64,000 bases of DNA from Gnetum montanum (lineage: Eukaryota > Streptophyta > Gnetopsida > Gnetales > Gnetaceae). Both the position numbers and the translations under genes were made by a program. The stretch is taken from NCBI GenBank assembly GCA_015680685.1, contig MNCI01003443.1, positions 118,381-182,380 on the forward strand. The letters are read 5' to 3'. Numbering within the stretch: position 1 is the stretch's first letter; each line of letters starts with the position of its first letter. Below, one piece after another: positions 48,370 through 61,154 of the stretch. The notes under the pieces were generated by a model, which worked only from the letters and a program-made list of their open reading frames with translations, searched no databases and had not been told where the DNA came from.

Positions 48370-49397
48370 CCACTATGAATGGCATAGAACAGCACTAAAA
48401 TTACTAATGGTAGGCTACTTCTAGCCTACTTTGTTCAAAGATGCACATACTTTTGCCCAATCATGTGAACATTGCCAAAGAGATGGAGGAATTATGACCA
48501 GACATGATAGGCCATAACATTGGAAACAACTACTAGAACCTTTTGATATTTGAGGAATTGATTTTATGGGGCCCATTTAACTGACATAAAATGGAAAAGC
48601 ATACATTATTGTGATGGTGGATTATTGTACAAAGTGGGTAGAGGCAGCAGTAGTAAAAGATTGTACATGTGGTGAATCGATTTGGAGTACATAGAACACT
48701 AATATTAAATAATGAGACCCACTTCACTGGTGCTACCTTTAAGAAAATAATGCAACAACTTGGGGTCAACAATAAATTCACAACACCATATCATCCCAAA
48801 GGAAATAGTCAATTTGAAGTCACTAACCATGAAATTACTAGAATACTTACTACGATGGTTAGTAGATTTAGACATGATTGGAGTATGAAATTAGAAGATG
48901 CTCTATGGGCCTATAGAACATCCTAGAAATTACCTATAGGGTATACCCCATATGAGTTAGTCTATGGAAAGTTACCAACACTTCCAATTCAAATAAAGGT
49001 TCACAGTTTAGCTATTTCTAGTAAACTTGACCTTGATTTGAGTTTAGCATAGAAGGAACATCTAATCAATATAAATCTTTTAGATGAAAATAGACAAGTA
49101 GCACTTATGGGTAGTGAAGTCCACAATTACTATTCCAAACCTAAGCACGATTCATAGATATGAAATGTAATCATACAATTGGGTGACAAGGTCCTTTATT
49201 ACAATCCTATTCATTTATCCCAAAAGGCTAAATTTTAGAAACTTTGGAAGGGACCTTACATAGTACATGCTAATTATCCATATGGTGTCTTAGATATTCA
49301 TCACCCATCTAGCCCACATAAGCTTATCCTTGTTAATATCCAACAAGTCAACCCATACTATGAGTACTTAAAGAAATCTACCCAACCTACTCAGTAG
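48370..49397 (+). pseudogene. Integrase of element D
   Basis: Zinc-binding end near 48410-48490 (GYF-PTLFKDAHTFAQSCEHC), then GIDFMGPI and VDYCTKWVEAAVVKD with the first aspartate. In 48669-48926 the second aspartate site reads LNNETHF (D to N), and the catalytic glutamate in SQFEVTNHEI is kept. The C-terminal part has YGKLPTLPIQIKV, LWKGPYIVHANYPYGVLDI and VNPYYEYLKK before a TAG stop at 49395. One frameshift near 48670. Confidence 0.88.
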
Positions 49398-50578
49398 TCT
49401 TCCACTTGCTATATCTTTCATTTCATAATAGTCATGGGGGTGTCCATTTACAACTGTAGGTACTTTATTGATTTTTATAGTTTCTTTGTTTCACAAATTA
49501 TTTTCAATTTTCACATTTTTTACATTTTTCTCATTCTTTTATAATTTTTCATTTCTTCAATTCTTCACATTCTTTAAAATTTGTCAATTCTTTGACATTT
49601 TTCATTCTTTGTACTTTTCATAATTTTTACCATGTTTCCCACTTTTTTATACTATGTTTCAAACCCTTTGTAAATAATTTTTGATCGTTAATAAAACACA
49701 TTTAAAAAAAGACAACATGTAGCCCAATAAGGTGAAGATTTCTCTATGATATCAAATCATAAGCGACTGATTATTTGCATAGTGAACCCACATCATCCAT
49801 CCATCCATTCCAACAATAAGAGGATCTGACCATGGCCATAATGATATTCTTTCCATCATCAAACTAGAAATAAACTTGTGATCATTATGCCTGGATAGAA
49901 AAGTGAAGAACCAAGTGGAATGAAAAGGGTGTGACATCAAGGGAAGTTGTGGATTCTTTCTAGATTATTATTGTAAGCTCTATTATGTTATTAAGGTTGT
50001 AGTATATCCTTGTAGATCTAATAGAGAATGGGAGTAAGAGTAAAATAAGTGCTACCTTAAAAAGGTTGACACAAATAACAAATTAAAGAGCACAAAATAA
50101 GTTTCTAGGGGTCCCACTATAAAGACATGTTATCCATGCCTGAAGGTAGGTAGCTTCTCAGAAATGTGAAAATAAAAATAAAGTGCCATGAATAAACTCC
50201 TCCCTTAGACAATATGCCAAGTGATGATACTCCTTGTAACATTGATAGTCTTACAATTATAATTCCATGAGATGAAATGATGTGATGTCACTAGAATGTG
50301 GTTTGGACTTGGTTTGAATCTTGAAAAGAAAGGCTAATGATTACTTTAACCACTAACAAAACACAAGAATTCATTATACCTCTGGTAAGACACCTCACAT
50401 CATGATATTTGCAATCCCTTCTACAGCCATTTCATCTCACTATTTGAATAATCATAACTTATGATTTTGTGTAACATAGAGTTATTTTTCCAATTTGGTG
50501 GTACTAATATGTGTGTTTTTCTAAATAGGCATGCATTACAATCAACTCCTTAGGTACCTAAGGACACTCCTAAGCTTG

Positions 50579-50635
50579 GTTATACAAGGGAATTAACGGT
50601 TGGAGCCTACTTTGGGGAGGATCCACTTGTATAAC
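50579..50635 (+). other. Conserved hairpin in the post-pol spacer (D copy)
   Basis: GTTATACAAG (50579-50588) and CTTGTATAAC (50626-50635) form a perfect 10-bp stem around a 37-base loop that ends in GGGGAGGATCCA. Confidence 0.65.
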
Positions 50636-50954
50636 TATTGTATCTTATACTTGCCAAGTGATTCCACATAATCTTGAGACTTCCACTTCCAATAAATAAC
50701 AATAAATATTTCCCATATCATTCACACTATTTTTTTCTAATAACACAACAATGTTGTCTTTCTCATTCATTCCATCAATACCTCATAGACTTTCATCAGC
50801 CAAGATTCCTTAATCATAGACTTTCAACACTCATATTTCACAATTAAAGCATCATCTCCATATCAAGATCCTTTCAACATAATGCATATGTTTCGACTTT
50901 ATTATGGGACTCAATTTTTTCTAAGAAAAAATTTTAGAAATCTTTATTTTTCTA

Positions 50955-51046
50955 TGGTGACATTGTATCTATGATATCCCAGGCACCTACGATATCATAT
51001 CTATGATGTTGCATTTATGATGTTGCACACATAAATACTATATATA
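50955..51046 (+). promoter_or_regulatory. Putative internal promoter of element D aORF
   Basis: Words TATCTATGATATC, ACGATATCATATCTATGATG and TTATGATGTTGC, then ACTATATATAGC (TATA box about 51039). The LTR of D has matching words (TATCTACGATGTCATAG) before its own TATA box. Confidence 0.6.
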
Positions 51047-51549
51047 GCATGGGGGAGTTGGAAAAAAATTTTCATTTGTGAATTTCATAAGAAGGAAGTT
51101 GTTGCCAAATTTTCCTTGTAGCTAAAGAGCTTTACTCCAACTTCCAACATCCACAACTTGCTCATTATTGTTTCAATTGGTGTGATTTTTGAATCTACGT
51201 GATCTTGGAGTGATCACTTTAGTTGCGGGGGGTTCTAGTAAAGGAAATTTTAGTTGATTTTTTTGAAATTGCTAACAATCATAAGATATTATAGGGGTAA
51301 GTCTAAGAAAACATATTAAGAATTTTTAAAGTAAACCACTCATGTTAAGGCCAAAACCACTTTAAGAAGACTTCTAATTGATCATACCACTCATTTAAAG
51401 TACTAATGGGGTTGTTATTGAAAAAATATTCTAACTCTATAGTCATAATGAACTAAGAACTTGATATAACTAAGGGTAGGAGCAAGGTATCAAATTGTTG
51501 CTCATTTATAAGAATATTCTAGTAATTCCAAACCCTTGATTTATTGTAG

Positions 51550-54176
51550 ATGGTTCCAAAAAGAGGAGCACAAAGAGAACTTCCATGAATAGTAAGCAAA
51601 AGACCATGAGGCTATGGAAGAGTATAAGTGAGTGAGAAAAATCTGAACGTAGAAAAAGGAGTGTAGGAAGCACAATCCTTTAACATTCATCAACAAAATC
51701 CTACCACAGAGCAATCTTCTCAAGAAAAAGTACATGTTCCACTAGTCCTCACCCAAGGAAAAAAACTTAAATTGTCACCTAAATTCCTTCAAGCTATTTA
51801 GGAAAAGTCCATCATGTCGATAGTAACTATGGAACTCAACTGTGGTCCATTTTTGGAACTTACTCTAGAAGTGGTTAAGGCCCAACTTCAGTCATCTCCT
51901 TTGTGGCCTAATTTGACTAACAATGGAGAATGATATCTAGGAGAAACACTTTAGTTTTGGCAAAATCAAGAAGTTGATGTGATAGTCAAATTTGAAGGAA
52001 TCTTAATATCTTACTTAGTTATGCCAATTACAAAGGTATTGAATGTGCCTAATCAAGGAGCAAAAGTGGTAAAGATATCAACTAGATCTAAAATAGATGC
52101 TTAGAAGCTATGTTTACAATGAATGTACAACAAGGAAGATAAAGAATATAGTGAATTGACTATAGAAGGAAAGATTTTTTTTCAACATTGACACTTAACA
52201 CCTATTTCCTACCAAGATATTGAATCAAGTCTCTTCATATGCAGCTAGAGGAAGTGCAATATTAATGGGAAAATTCAATGTAAACATTTATTATCTCTCT
52301 ACTTCATAGAAATCCAAAGGAAATTTGAAGAAAAGAAGGTAGGAAAGTTAACAATTCCATTTTCTTGCCTTATTCAGAAGTTATGTAAACAAGCTGGTAT
52401 CCAAGGATATACAAATGATGCATTGAGGAAGGCACAAAATGCTTCCTATGTTGAAATGCTTAATTCATTTCCTCCAAAAAAAAGGATCAATTAGGAGAAC
52501 AACCAAGCATTGAGAAGAATACCAAACCCACATGACAATATCAATAGCAACAACAAGCTCCATCACCATCATTGCAAGATTAAATATATTCAATGAGACA
52601 TCTGTAGAAAATTGTAGAGACTATCAGTTGGGGAAGCAAAGAAGAGGCTAATTTATTTAAAGTCATTGATGATGTAGTTAGACCAACCATTTCAACAAAT
52701 TTTCTAGGTGTACAAATATCATTGCAATTAGGAGGTAAGGCCCATTGGCCATGATAGATTTTTGGGAATGCTACATCATTCCAAGTGGTGCTTGAATTAG
52801 GAGAAGGAGCCAAAATTGTGGTCATGCAGTACAATGATGGAGTGGGAGCCATAAAAGTGATCATAGATCACATTAAAGAATCTTTTAATGTACCTATTAT
52901 GCCACCAGCTGATATTTCTAGAGCTAGAGATGCTCAAATGCTAGCTAGTACCTCTATGACTCCTATAGAACATGGAGATGTGTTGGATAGACTGTTGCAA
53001 ATAGGATAAGTTATGATAAATCTATTTGATATTCCTAGTCATATCATTGCAACATTTTTTGAATTAATTTCCAGTAAAGAAAAATTAATCATGGTCGAAA
53101 CTAGGGTAGAACATGTTGAGAATGAACTTCACAGATCATAAGTAGAGCTTGTAGCCTTAAGAGTAGAAAGAAAAGATACAACTTAGTTCATAGCACTAGA
53201 TTAGAGAGGAGAATTCAGAACTAAGTAGATCAATTTCCTTCTTAAGAGCAACAAAGATATAGTAGATGAAAAAGGAAAGGTAGTATGGGAAGCTTCAGTA
53301 GCTAAAGTCCAATCATATGCCCATGCCAAAGCACTTGTTACCTTACAAGAAGAAAACAAACAACTTGCTACAGAAAACATGAAGTTAACCATAGTAGAAA
53401 AGTATAAAAACACTCTAGAAGAAAGCATCCATTAGTTGAGAGAGTAGCTAATGAGGGTCAACCAAAATATGGGTTGCCTCATAAGAGAAACCAGAGTCCT
53501 CTCTATGGAGCAGCTACATGCTAATAGAAAAAAAATCAATTATCAAAATTAGCACATGATAAAATGAGGCTAAGAAACATGAAAGCCCTAAAGAACACTT
53601 CCAAGACCAAGTGGGCATGTACAAGCAAATAAATTAGAAAGAGATCTAGATATTAAAGGACAAAAATTAGTTCTATTACAGCACAAAATCTTGATTGACA
53701 ACCCATCTTGGAAAGCATGGCCTGGACCTATCAAGTGGAAGTGAAAAATAAATACTTATAGATAGAAGACTTAAAAGAATACACAGTATTCACAAACCTT
53801 CGTTATGCTAACCTGGCTATGTTAACAATAGGTAGGCCAAGAAATTAACTAGAATAGAAAGTATTAGTCACTTATGCTTTATATGAGAAGGAGTTTGTAG
53901 ATAGAAAAGATACTCTACAAAAAACTTCAAGTAGAAAACTTATAACTAGAAGTAGTTAAGGTTAGCTACTAGGGACAAAAGGACATAGCAGTGAATCTAG
54001 CCAGAAGATTAACAAACTATTATGAACTCAGAGAAAAGGCTAGAGCTTTTGAAGAAGAGAGATGATAGTTGGTGACATGATATGTTAAAGCAATTAGATG
54101 TTTTTTTAATTGCCATGTTTGTGGAACATGCCAAATCTATCAAACATGGGTTCATCAACATGGATGGTCCATGATT
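51550..54176 (+). pseudogene. aORF of element D, interrupted by element E
   Basis: Start MVPKRGAQREL at 51550. The Athila ORF1-type domain follows (ELNCGPFLELTLEVVKAQL, then YLGETL-FWQNQEVDVIVKF and IEGKIFFQH at 52160), then a block with VLELGEGAKIVVMQYNDG (52785) shared with B, and a coiled-coil region from 53090 to 54060 (RVEHVENELHRS, HAKALVTLQEENKQLATENM). Near the end YELREKARAFEEER matches the A C-terminus; the last readable residues line up with the final 20 or so residues of the A protein before the insertion at 54177. Stops throughout. Confidence 0.8.
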
Positions 54177-55045
54177 TAATGAGCAGCAAGTACCCCTCCA
54201 CCCAACCATATGAATCACTAAGCATTTATACATAATTTGGTTGAATTTTGTGGACTTATAGCCTTTGAAGTACATTGGTATCTAGGAAGTAAAAATAACC
54301 ATTATAATTATTGTCTTCCAAATTACACTTATGAAATGTAAAGGTATGGTTATGTGAAATTGAGGCATATGATTTTTATCATTTTTTATGATTTTTGTTT
54401 TAAGTCTCCTAAGGATGAGAATAATGTATAAAATAAAATAATTAAATCACTAATTTAATCTAATGAGCTACTCTTACCTAATCCTAACATAAGTATTTGT
54501 TTCCACTTACTGTAACATGTTTAACATTACTAGGTTACCAAACATTAAGTGTTACTAAAATTAGCAAGTGTCAAGTGTATGCTCAAAGTGGTCATACTTA
54601 TGGGCTTAATTAATCATTATTTAACCTAGCTTAATTTAGCTTAATTAACTATTTGATTACTTAAAGCATTAAAGAAAATTGCACAAAATAGTAAATGCAT
54701 AAGTAAATAATTAATCTATTTCAAAGTACTACAAGGTTTATCAAAAAGATCATCTTTATTGCTACACACACTATTGTGCTTAGGTACAGTAGTGCTTAAA
54801 TAAAGATTTATATACTATTTACTCCTACTATGGGCACTTCGAAAAATATTCTAACTTTCACACAAGAAAACTGTAAGTTCTTTGCTATAGCTATGACAAA
54901 AGATGCCATAAACACAACGACTGAGCATGTATTTATAGGTTAAAATAGATACTATGTCAACGACACCACATCAACGCATCAAATCATGCATCAAGAGAGC
55001 TTAGTTGATGGGGTTTAGTTGACGTAAGCAATTTACAATTCATCA
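54177..55045 (-). repeat. 3' LTR of element E
   Basis: 869 bp; plus strand begins TAATGAGCAG (TGATGAGTGG in the others) and ends TTCATCA. TATA box CCTATAAATAC in sense (complement of about 54929-54938), with GATG-type words upstream in sense. Confidence 0.85.
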
Positions 55046-55057
55046 TACCCCCACAAC
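55046..55057 (-). other. Polypurine tract of element E
   Basis: Sense GTTGTGGGGGTA directly before the 3' LTR. Confidence 0.8.
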
Positions 55058-55268
55058 TAAATGAAAACTCATCCTTGAGTTCTTTACAAATTTTGGAAGG
55101 TATGGAATTATTGATTAATGATAGACATATGAAAAAAAAATACTAAGTACCCAAGTGTATGGATAAAAAATCATTAAATTTTTTTTGATGTTTAGGACTA
55201 TAAAATTAAACACTAAGACAAAATTGAAAAACACAATCAGTTTGCTGGTGCAAAGAAGATGAAGAAGA

Positions 55269-58128
55269 TTAAATAGCTTCAAGCGGTGGAGGCTCTTGAG
55301 TTTCTGAAGGACCTTTTCGTACTTTAGTTACATGCGATGGTTGAGCTATTGTGGTTATCTCGGTATAGCTGCAACTTTTGGTAAAAGATAAAACATCCAA
55401 CAATGCTTTCATCTTCTCCTCCTTACTCTTGGGATCATGCATGGTTTACATAGCTTCACCAATGTGGGCTAGAATAAGCACATCCCAAGGACAGGGCATT
55501 GTTAGAAACAACACTTTGACATTAATAAACTAGGCAGAAAATTATTTTTATTCAATTTTGAATGCCCTAATTGCATTCTACAATTCTTGGTAATCATTCA
55601 TATGTCTAGCTAGGTTCGTAGTAGTTGATCTTTGATCAATGAGTCTTGCTCTAAGAACTTCAAGTTCAACATTTGTAGTCTTAATATTTTGCTTGGTCTC
55701 CTTGAGGTGCTTGAACTCTACCTTGTACAACAAGTACAAGTTGTCCACCTTTTTCTCTAACTTTTACTATAGCTATTTAACAATTATCATTACTAGCTTT
55801 GCATATTAGAGATTGGAAGCTTCACATATTCTATCATCTCTTCAATCTACAACTCCTTCATGTAGATATTTTGCTTTATTGTAGGTATTTATCCTATCAA
55901 AAATAGGTTGACATATCTCTTTTCCTTGCTAGATTTTTTGGAGGGTCTCATTAACTTTTGACTTAGTCATTTGGATGTGTTTTCAATTAACTTCCTTCTA
56001 TAGGCCAACTTGATCTCTGTAGTGGTTCTTGACTCTCTCAAATTTGAGAGCCTCATTTTTCTAGGTGGAAATCTCAATCACAAATTTTTGGTGTAAGGCA
56101 CAAACTTCCTCCATAGAGAGATTTCTATTTTTTGCTGCCAATCTCCTTAGTTTAGTATTTACCTTGGCTAGTTGCTCTTATTGTTGATGGATGAATTCTT
56201 GCATCTATTGTTTCTATACATCAACATTTCACAATCAATGATTCTTTATGGTTAACATCTCATTCTCTAGGTGCATCTAGATCAAGTCCTTTTGAACTAA
56301 ATATGTCTTGCCCTTAGTCATAGACTAGTCAAAAATAGTCGTCACCATCCCTACCTCAACCTGTTTAAGTCTATCTCAAAGTTGTTAAAACATTTCATCT
56401 CTTGTTAGTGTAGGGTTGAGGAGTGTAGGATTAGGAAGGAAGATCTAAATTTGACAACCTTTGTGGCCAATAATGGGTTTTGTACTTAATCCATTTCAAG
56501 TTGTCCTTCCAAAATGATGCATTTTCCCTTTACTACAAGTAGCTTTGATTGGGTTGTGATGATGTTATATGAAATATTAAAGATACTCAAAATTTGTTAC
56601 CTAGTTCCCACTAGTCAGTCTAGCAACTCCTTGTGTTGGGCTATACTCAATCTTCCACTAATAGATCTTGTGGACATCTACACATCTCTGAGTGTAGAAA
56701 CATCTGGTATAGATACTGGAGGTGCACTCAGTGCTTTAGCAATTTAATTAGCAACCACTTCTATTGCTATCTCCTACCCTTGGTACTGCATCACCAAGAT
56801 AGTTTCCCTATTGCCCTTCTCCAAGTGCATCAAAAAGGTAGCATCATTTCTAGATATTTTTGGGAACTGTTGTTGTTGCAAGAGAGACACCATTACCTCT
56901 CGAGGATTAGGATTCGACCTCATAGATAACTACATTCCTTGGTTTGGGAATATTGGCCCATCTCCCTCCATCTAAATGATTATTCAAGGCACTTAATTAA
57001 GGTGATTCATTGCAAGATGGTACATAGATGGATCCCCACAACTTGTTCCTACTCATTGCTCCTACTCACATAAGAGTTGCTCTCAGATTCTACAAAGGCA
57101 CTCAATGGTAGTATAGGTCTTTAGTGTTGTTTCTTGAGTGAGTGGTGGAGGTGGTGGTTGCTACTCTTCTTCTTTCAACATGGTAGGGATTCTTTATTTC
57201 ATCATTTTAGACCAGGAGCCAATGGATGTATGCCGAATTATGTCATTTTCATAGCAAACTATTCTTACCTTTTTACAAAGTTTTCTAATAAGTCATGGAA
57301 AGGAAAGGGTTTTTCTTCCACATTCATTTTCCTTGAAGTTCTTCTCTATCTCCTGATAGATTTATTTTAGAAGGTTTATAGGGAATTTACCACTTAAAGT
57401 AGCACACGCATGGGTAGATAAAGTAGTCACCTTGCTGGGCCTCATCATTATATTGAGGTAATAAGCCACTATCTTGAAGTATATGTTCTCTGCCAATGTG
57501 AGCATGCCAAACACCTTATGGTAAACCCCATAACATTACTAGATCCATAAATTGTTTAGCTCTAGATATACTTGCATGGAGATCTTTGCCAATGGGTTGT
57601 AGAATTAGGGAAACTAAGAGCTTAGTTAATAGTTTTCACTGAGTAGGACACCTAAATGTCCTTGGTTCTTATGGTGGCTCCTACCTTTCTACTATTCTAG
57701 AAGAGATATGTCTCTCCCATGTACCACTTCCCAGTAGAAGTAATGATTAGCCACATGGAATAGTTTTGTAACCACATCTTGACTTCTAGTGGAGCACGTT
57801 CTAAGAATGGTTCAAAGTTTAGTTGTTGGAGAACTGAGTGTTGAACATCACGAGGCTTGATTATATTAAGGTAGGCTTGTGTCAATGTGACCTCAAGTCT
57901 TGGTATGGGCCCTGGTGCTTCTCCTTGATACTATTTTTTAGTTGTTGCCTCTTCTTTAAGAATTTGTTTGATAGATTCCACTTTGGATTTATCTTGAAGA
58001 GGTCCCATTGCATGAGTTTCTATTGCCTGCTCCTGGGCTTGTTCCTATTGCTTCCTTCTTACTCTAGGTTATTTTTCCTTTTGTTGGGATGGTTCTTCTT
58101 CTGGTGGCCATTTTAGTCCTGGTGCCAT
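55269..58128 (-). pseudogene. aORF of element E
   Basis: About 953 codons from ATG at 58128 (MAPGLKWPPEEEPSQQKE) to TAA at 55269, ending GPSETQEPPPLEAI. The Athila ORF1-type domain is best read near 57885-57697: TQAYLNIIKPRDVQHSVL, NFEPFLERAPLEVK and KWYMGETYLF, nearly the same as B. The coiled-coil half (56900-55600) is broken by many stops. The B and E copies agree residue by residue over long stretches, which supports start and stop as called. Confidence 0.75.
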
Positions 58129-58574
58129 CTATAATCACAACATGACCAAGGGTTAGCATTTAATGTGTAACTTGAAATAATTGGGATACCTTATCTCTTT
58201 GGAAAAGTTACACTAGGCTAAGTTGTGATCATGGCTAATTTGATCATTTCAATTATTATTTTATTTTTATTTGCATATTAATAAGTAGTTTTAGGTTTAT
58301 TGATGTTTTTTGGAAGGGTTGAACTCTTAAAAATTGATGATTTAATATTATTCTATTCATTAACCCTTTGGGATAGTTAGAAAAAGTTTAAAAAATTTTC
58401 ATTAGAGACCTTAGGGTTTGTGGCTCCCACGACTAAGAGCTTACCTCTAGTAGTTATAGGATTAAAGAATAGAGTGATTTGGAGAAACGGTGTGAAAGTT
58501 ATGCACTCTAAAAAATTGCAAAATATCCCCTTCCATTTTAAAGCAAATGACAAAAATTGTTAAGTGTTGGGAAA

Positions 58575-58700
58575 TATTTATAGAATTTTTGGGTTGTGTC
58601 AACAGGGCCTAGTCGATGAGGCCTCATCGATGTGGTTGGCTACATTGACTAGGCCTAGTCGATGTGGTTGGCTACATCAACTAGGCCTAGTCAATGTAGT
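58575..58700 (-). promoter_or_regulatory. Putative internal promoter of element E aORF
   Basis: Three GACTAGGCCTAGTC- or GATGAGGCCTCATC-type palindromes (58607-58690) precede, in sense, TATAAATA (complement of 58575-58582), about 450 bp before the aORF start. Confidence 0.6.
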
Positions 58701-58967
58701 TATTGACCATTGTTGACTTTGTCAAAAGTAATGAAAAATAAGGAATTTTTATGTGAAATTAGGGTCAAATGGAAGTCCAAAAAGCCATGACCATGATGAA
58801 AATATTAAAATAGGGTTTTGAAGTTCATAAAATTGAGAAATGATTGGAGAATGAGATTTTATGAAGAAAAATGCCTGAGTGCTTAGTTGGATGCACAATG
58901 GAGTGCACAAAAGGTTTGATTGTAGCAACATCTAAGGGTAAGAAACTTAGCTAACCTAACCATGAGA

Positions 58968-59019
58968 TATGCAAGTGGGTCCTCCCCATAGTGGCACATG
59001 CCCTTTTGACTCTTGCATA
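58968..59019 (-). other. Conserved hairpin in the post-pol spacer (E copy)
   Basis: TATGCAAG (58968-58975) and CTTGCATA (59012-59019) form a perfect 8-bp stem. Confidence 0.6.
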
Positions 59020-59378
59020 GCCTCAACTAAGGAGTTCGTGGGTCCCATAGTTGATTAATGGTTATGAAAAGTTAAGAACCAAACCTAAAGAATCTATTTA
59101 AGAATTTCAACACATTAAACTAAGACATTGGGCAAAAAAATTAACAACTGGCAGTGAGGTGAGTTATGAAAGCATTAATAAATGATAGAGAGAGTGGAAT
59201 GGAGTTCTCGATCCTGGTCACATGAAGTCCCTTGTGGAATTTGTGGTTAAATAACCTGATAGAGTCCATCCTTAGTCTAGACAAAAATCAACCACATTTA
59301 GTGACTTTGCATCACCACTCTAAGACCAATCCACCCCCTTGAGATACAAGAATGTTCCCATAGATTAAACATCATTCT

Positions 59379-61142
59379 TGTAGTGATAGGAAACATTAGT
59401 GGCTAGAATGAAAACATTGAGAAGTTTACAAGCATACAACTTTTACCTCATGTCCACATGAGGGCCTATTAAAGGTAAAGATAGGGTGCCTAAAATAGTC
59501 TTATCGATCGAATGGGAACTTACAGAATGCAATGCTGTAATGGTGTTAAGTGTTTGCACGGTGCTCGTGGTGTTGAAGTTGGCAACCATAGTTAAGGGTT
59601 TGCATTGAAAGAAAAAGTTTCAACATGTGGTTATGTGTAAGAATTTTGAAAAATGCAAGTGAAATGCTGGTATGTAAATAAAATGTTGAAAAATGTGTAA
59701 GGGGGAAGTGAGAGAGAGAGTGGCACCAACCCAAATGAGTTTGAGCATAGTTAACCTTAAAAGGGATGAGGAGGTATGCAGTGTATAGCAGGTGTAGTAG
59801 AAAACATAGTCATAGTCTTGAGGTGTCTACGCTATGAGGATGAACATTCTACCATAGAGTTTGTGCTTAAAAGTTTGGCCATTGCAAGGTGTAGTGGATT
59901 GTGATGGTGTGTGAATGCCCTCCCTTGCTCAAATGCCAAACGTGCTTCAGGAATGCCAAATGCCAAAATGTTAAGCTTACTTCAAATTTTTTCAACCCTT
60001 GAAACATAGAGGACAAGGGTATTTATAGGGCTAGGGTTAGCACAAAATGTAGATTAGTTGTCACATGGTAGTGGGACAACTGAAACTACGTTTCACCCAA
60101 CTACACTATCCACTGAAGCAAATGGTGTTATGCTTTGATGTGTTGCAATTGACTTTTTGAGATTTCCAGACTATGACTATGTTGCCAACTACATGTTCAT
60201 GTGCCAAATAGATCACAATGTACCTAACAAAAATGTAAAAAATGCAAGTTTAGAGACTACTCTCCAAGGCTACACTGTCCACTATCTTGAGTGGTGTCAA
60301 GAATAGTTATAATTTTAGGACCAAGCAAGGTGCCAAAAAGATGCATGCTACTTATTGAAGGTGTGTTAGAGCTAATGTGAATGTTCATGCTACATTGTGG
60401 AGGCCTCTAGAGGCTATTTGACATGTCTACACTTGACTATGCTTTGGATTGGGGGAGAGCATAGTCCCAAACTTAGAAAAAATTTTGAGGCATGTGCTAA
60501 CTATGCTCTAGGGGTTGACTATGCTCCCAATAGGGGTTAAGTTTTGTCCAAGAAATTAGAGAAATTTCTACAAAAATCAAGCTTCCAATTAACTATGCTC
60601 AACTATGCTCTAGGGTAGTGGAGAGCGTAGTCTCAACAGTTAGAAAAAACTATAAAAAACTAAGCCTTCTACACTTATTACACTTGAATATACTCCTAGG
60701 TAGTGAAGAGCATAGTCTCAATAGTTAGAAAATTTGCCAAACTATTTTTCCATGCCAACTAGGTTTGACTATGCTCTAGTGCAGTGGAGAGTGTAGCCTT
60801 TGCCAAGCTTTTTCTTCCATGCTAGCCAGGCTTTGCAACTACTGGCTTGACACGTAGGGAAATTTGCAAAACTAGCCTTTGGTGTTAACTATGTTCTCTA
60901 TTGAGTTGACTACACTTTTAGAGCATAGTCAAAACACTTAGAAAAAAAATTGTAGCTTCTTGTTGACACATAGGAAAAATTGCACAAAATCTATCTTTAG
61001 AGCTGACTACGCTCTCCACTAGGTTGACTACGCTCTGGTGTAGTGGAGAGTGTAATCCTAGCACTTAGAAAAATTTTTCTCATGTTAATACTTAGAAAAA
61101 TTTGTAGTTAAGATGTAGTGGCCCAAATTTGGTGGTATTTCA
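59379..61142 (-). repeat. 3' LTR of element F
   Basis: 1764 bp, close to the LTR length of C. Plus strand starts TGTAGTGATAGG (C end in complement: TGTAGTAACCTA) and ends GGTGGTATTTCA. Many copies of GACTATGCTC- and GGAGAGCGTAGTC-type words lie at 60400-61080, and in sense they precede a TATA box (CCTATAAATACC, complement of about 60018-60029). Confidence 0.85.
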
Positions 61143-61154
61143 TTGGCCCCTTTG
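61143..61154 (-). other. Polypurine tract of element F
   Basis: Sense CAAAGGGGCCAA directly before the 3' LTR. Confidence 0.75.

Larger units (their letters stand above)
49398..51549 (+). other. Post-pol spacer of element D
   Basis: T-rich tract with TTTTTCATTCTT-type runs (49480-49680), then sequence homologous to the A, B and E spacers, the hairpin (50579-50635), the palindromic cluster with TATA box, and a leader of about 505 bp before the aORF start. Confidence 0.8.
42355..54176 (+). mobile_element. Element D: Athila-type LTR retrotransposon, 3' end cut off by element E
   Basis: Plus strand: 5' LTR 42355-43215, primer site, gag, protease, RT, RNase H, integrase, spacer with hairpin and internal promoter, and an aORF interrupted at 54176 by the LTR of E. 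The 3' LTR should lie beyond E and F, outside the window. It has the most readable pol of the window yet carries stops and substitutions in catalytic positions. It was inserted in the Helitron relic. Confidence 0.88.
54177..59378 (-). mobile_element. Element E: Athila-type retrotransposon (B family), cut by element F
   Basis: Minus strand. The 3' LTR (54177-55045), polypurine tract, aORF and part of the post-pol spacer are in the window; the rest (pol, gag, 5' LTR) should lie beyond F. The spacer text runs parallel to B 20352-21560 and stops at 59378 where the LTR of F begins. LTR, palindromic words and aORF put it in the same family as B. Confidence 0.85.
58129..59378 (-). other. Post-pol spacer of element E (partial)
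   Basis: Contains the aORF leader, the internal promoter cluster, the hairpin and sequence parallel to B 21130-21560, up to the insertion point of F. Confidence 0.75.
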
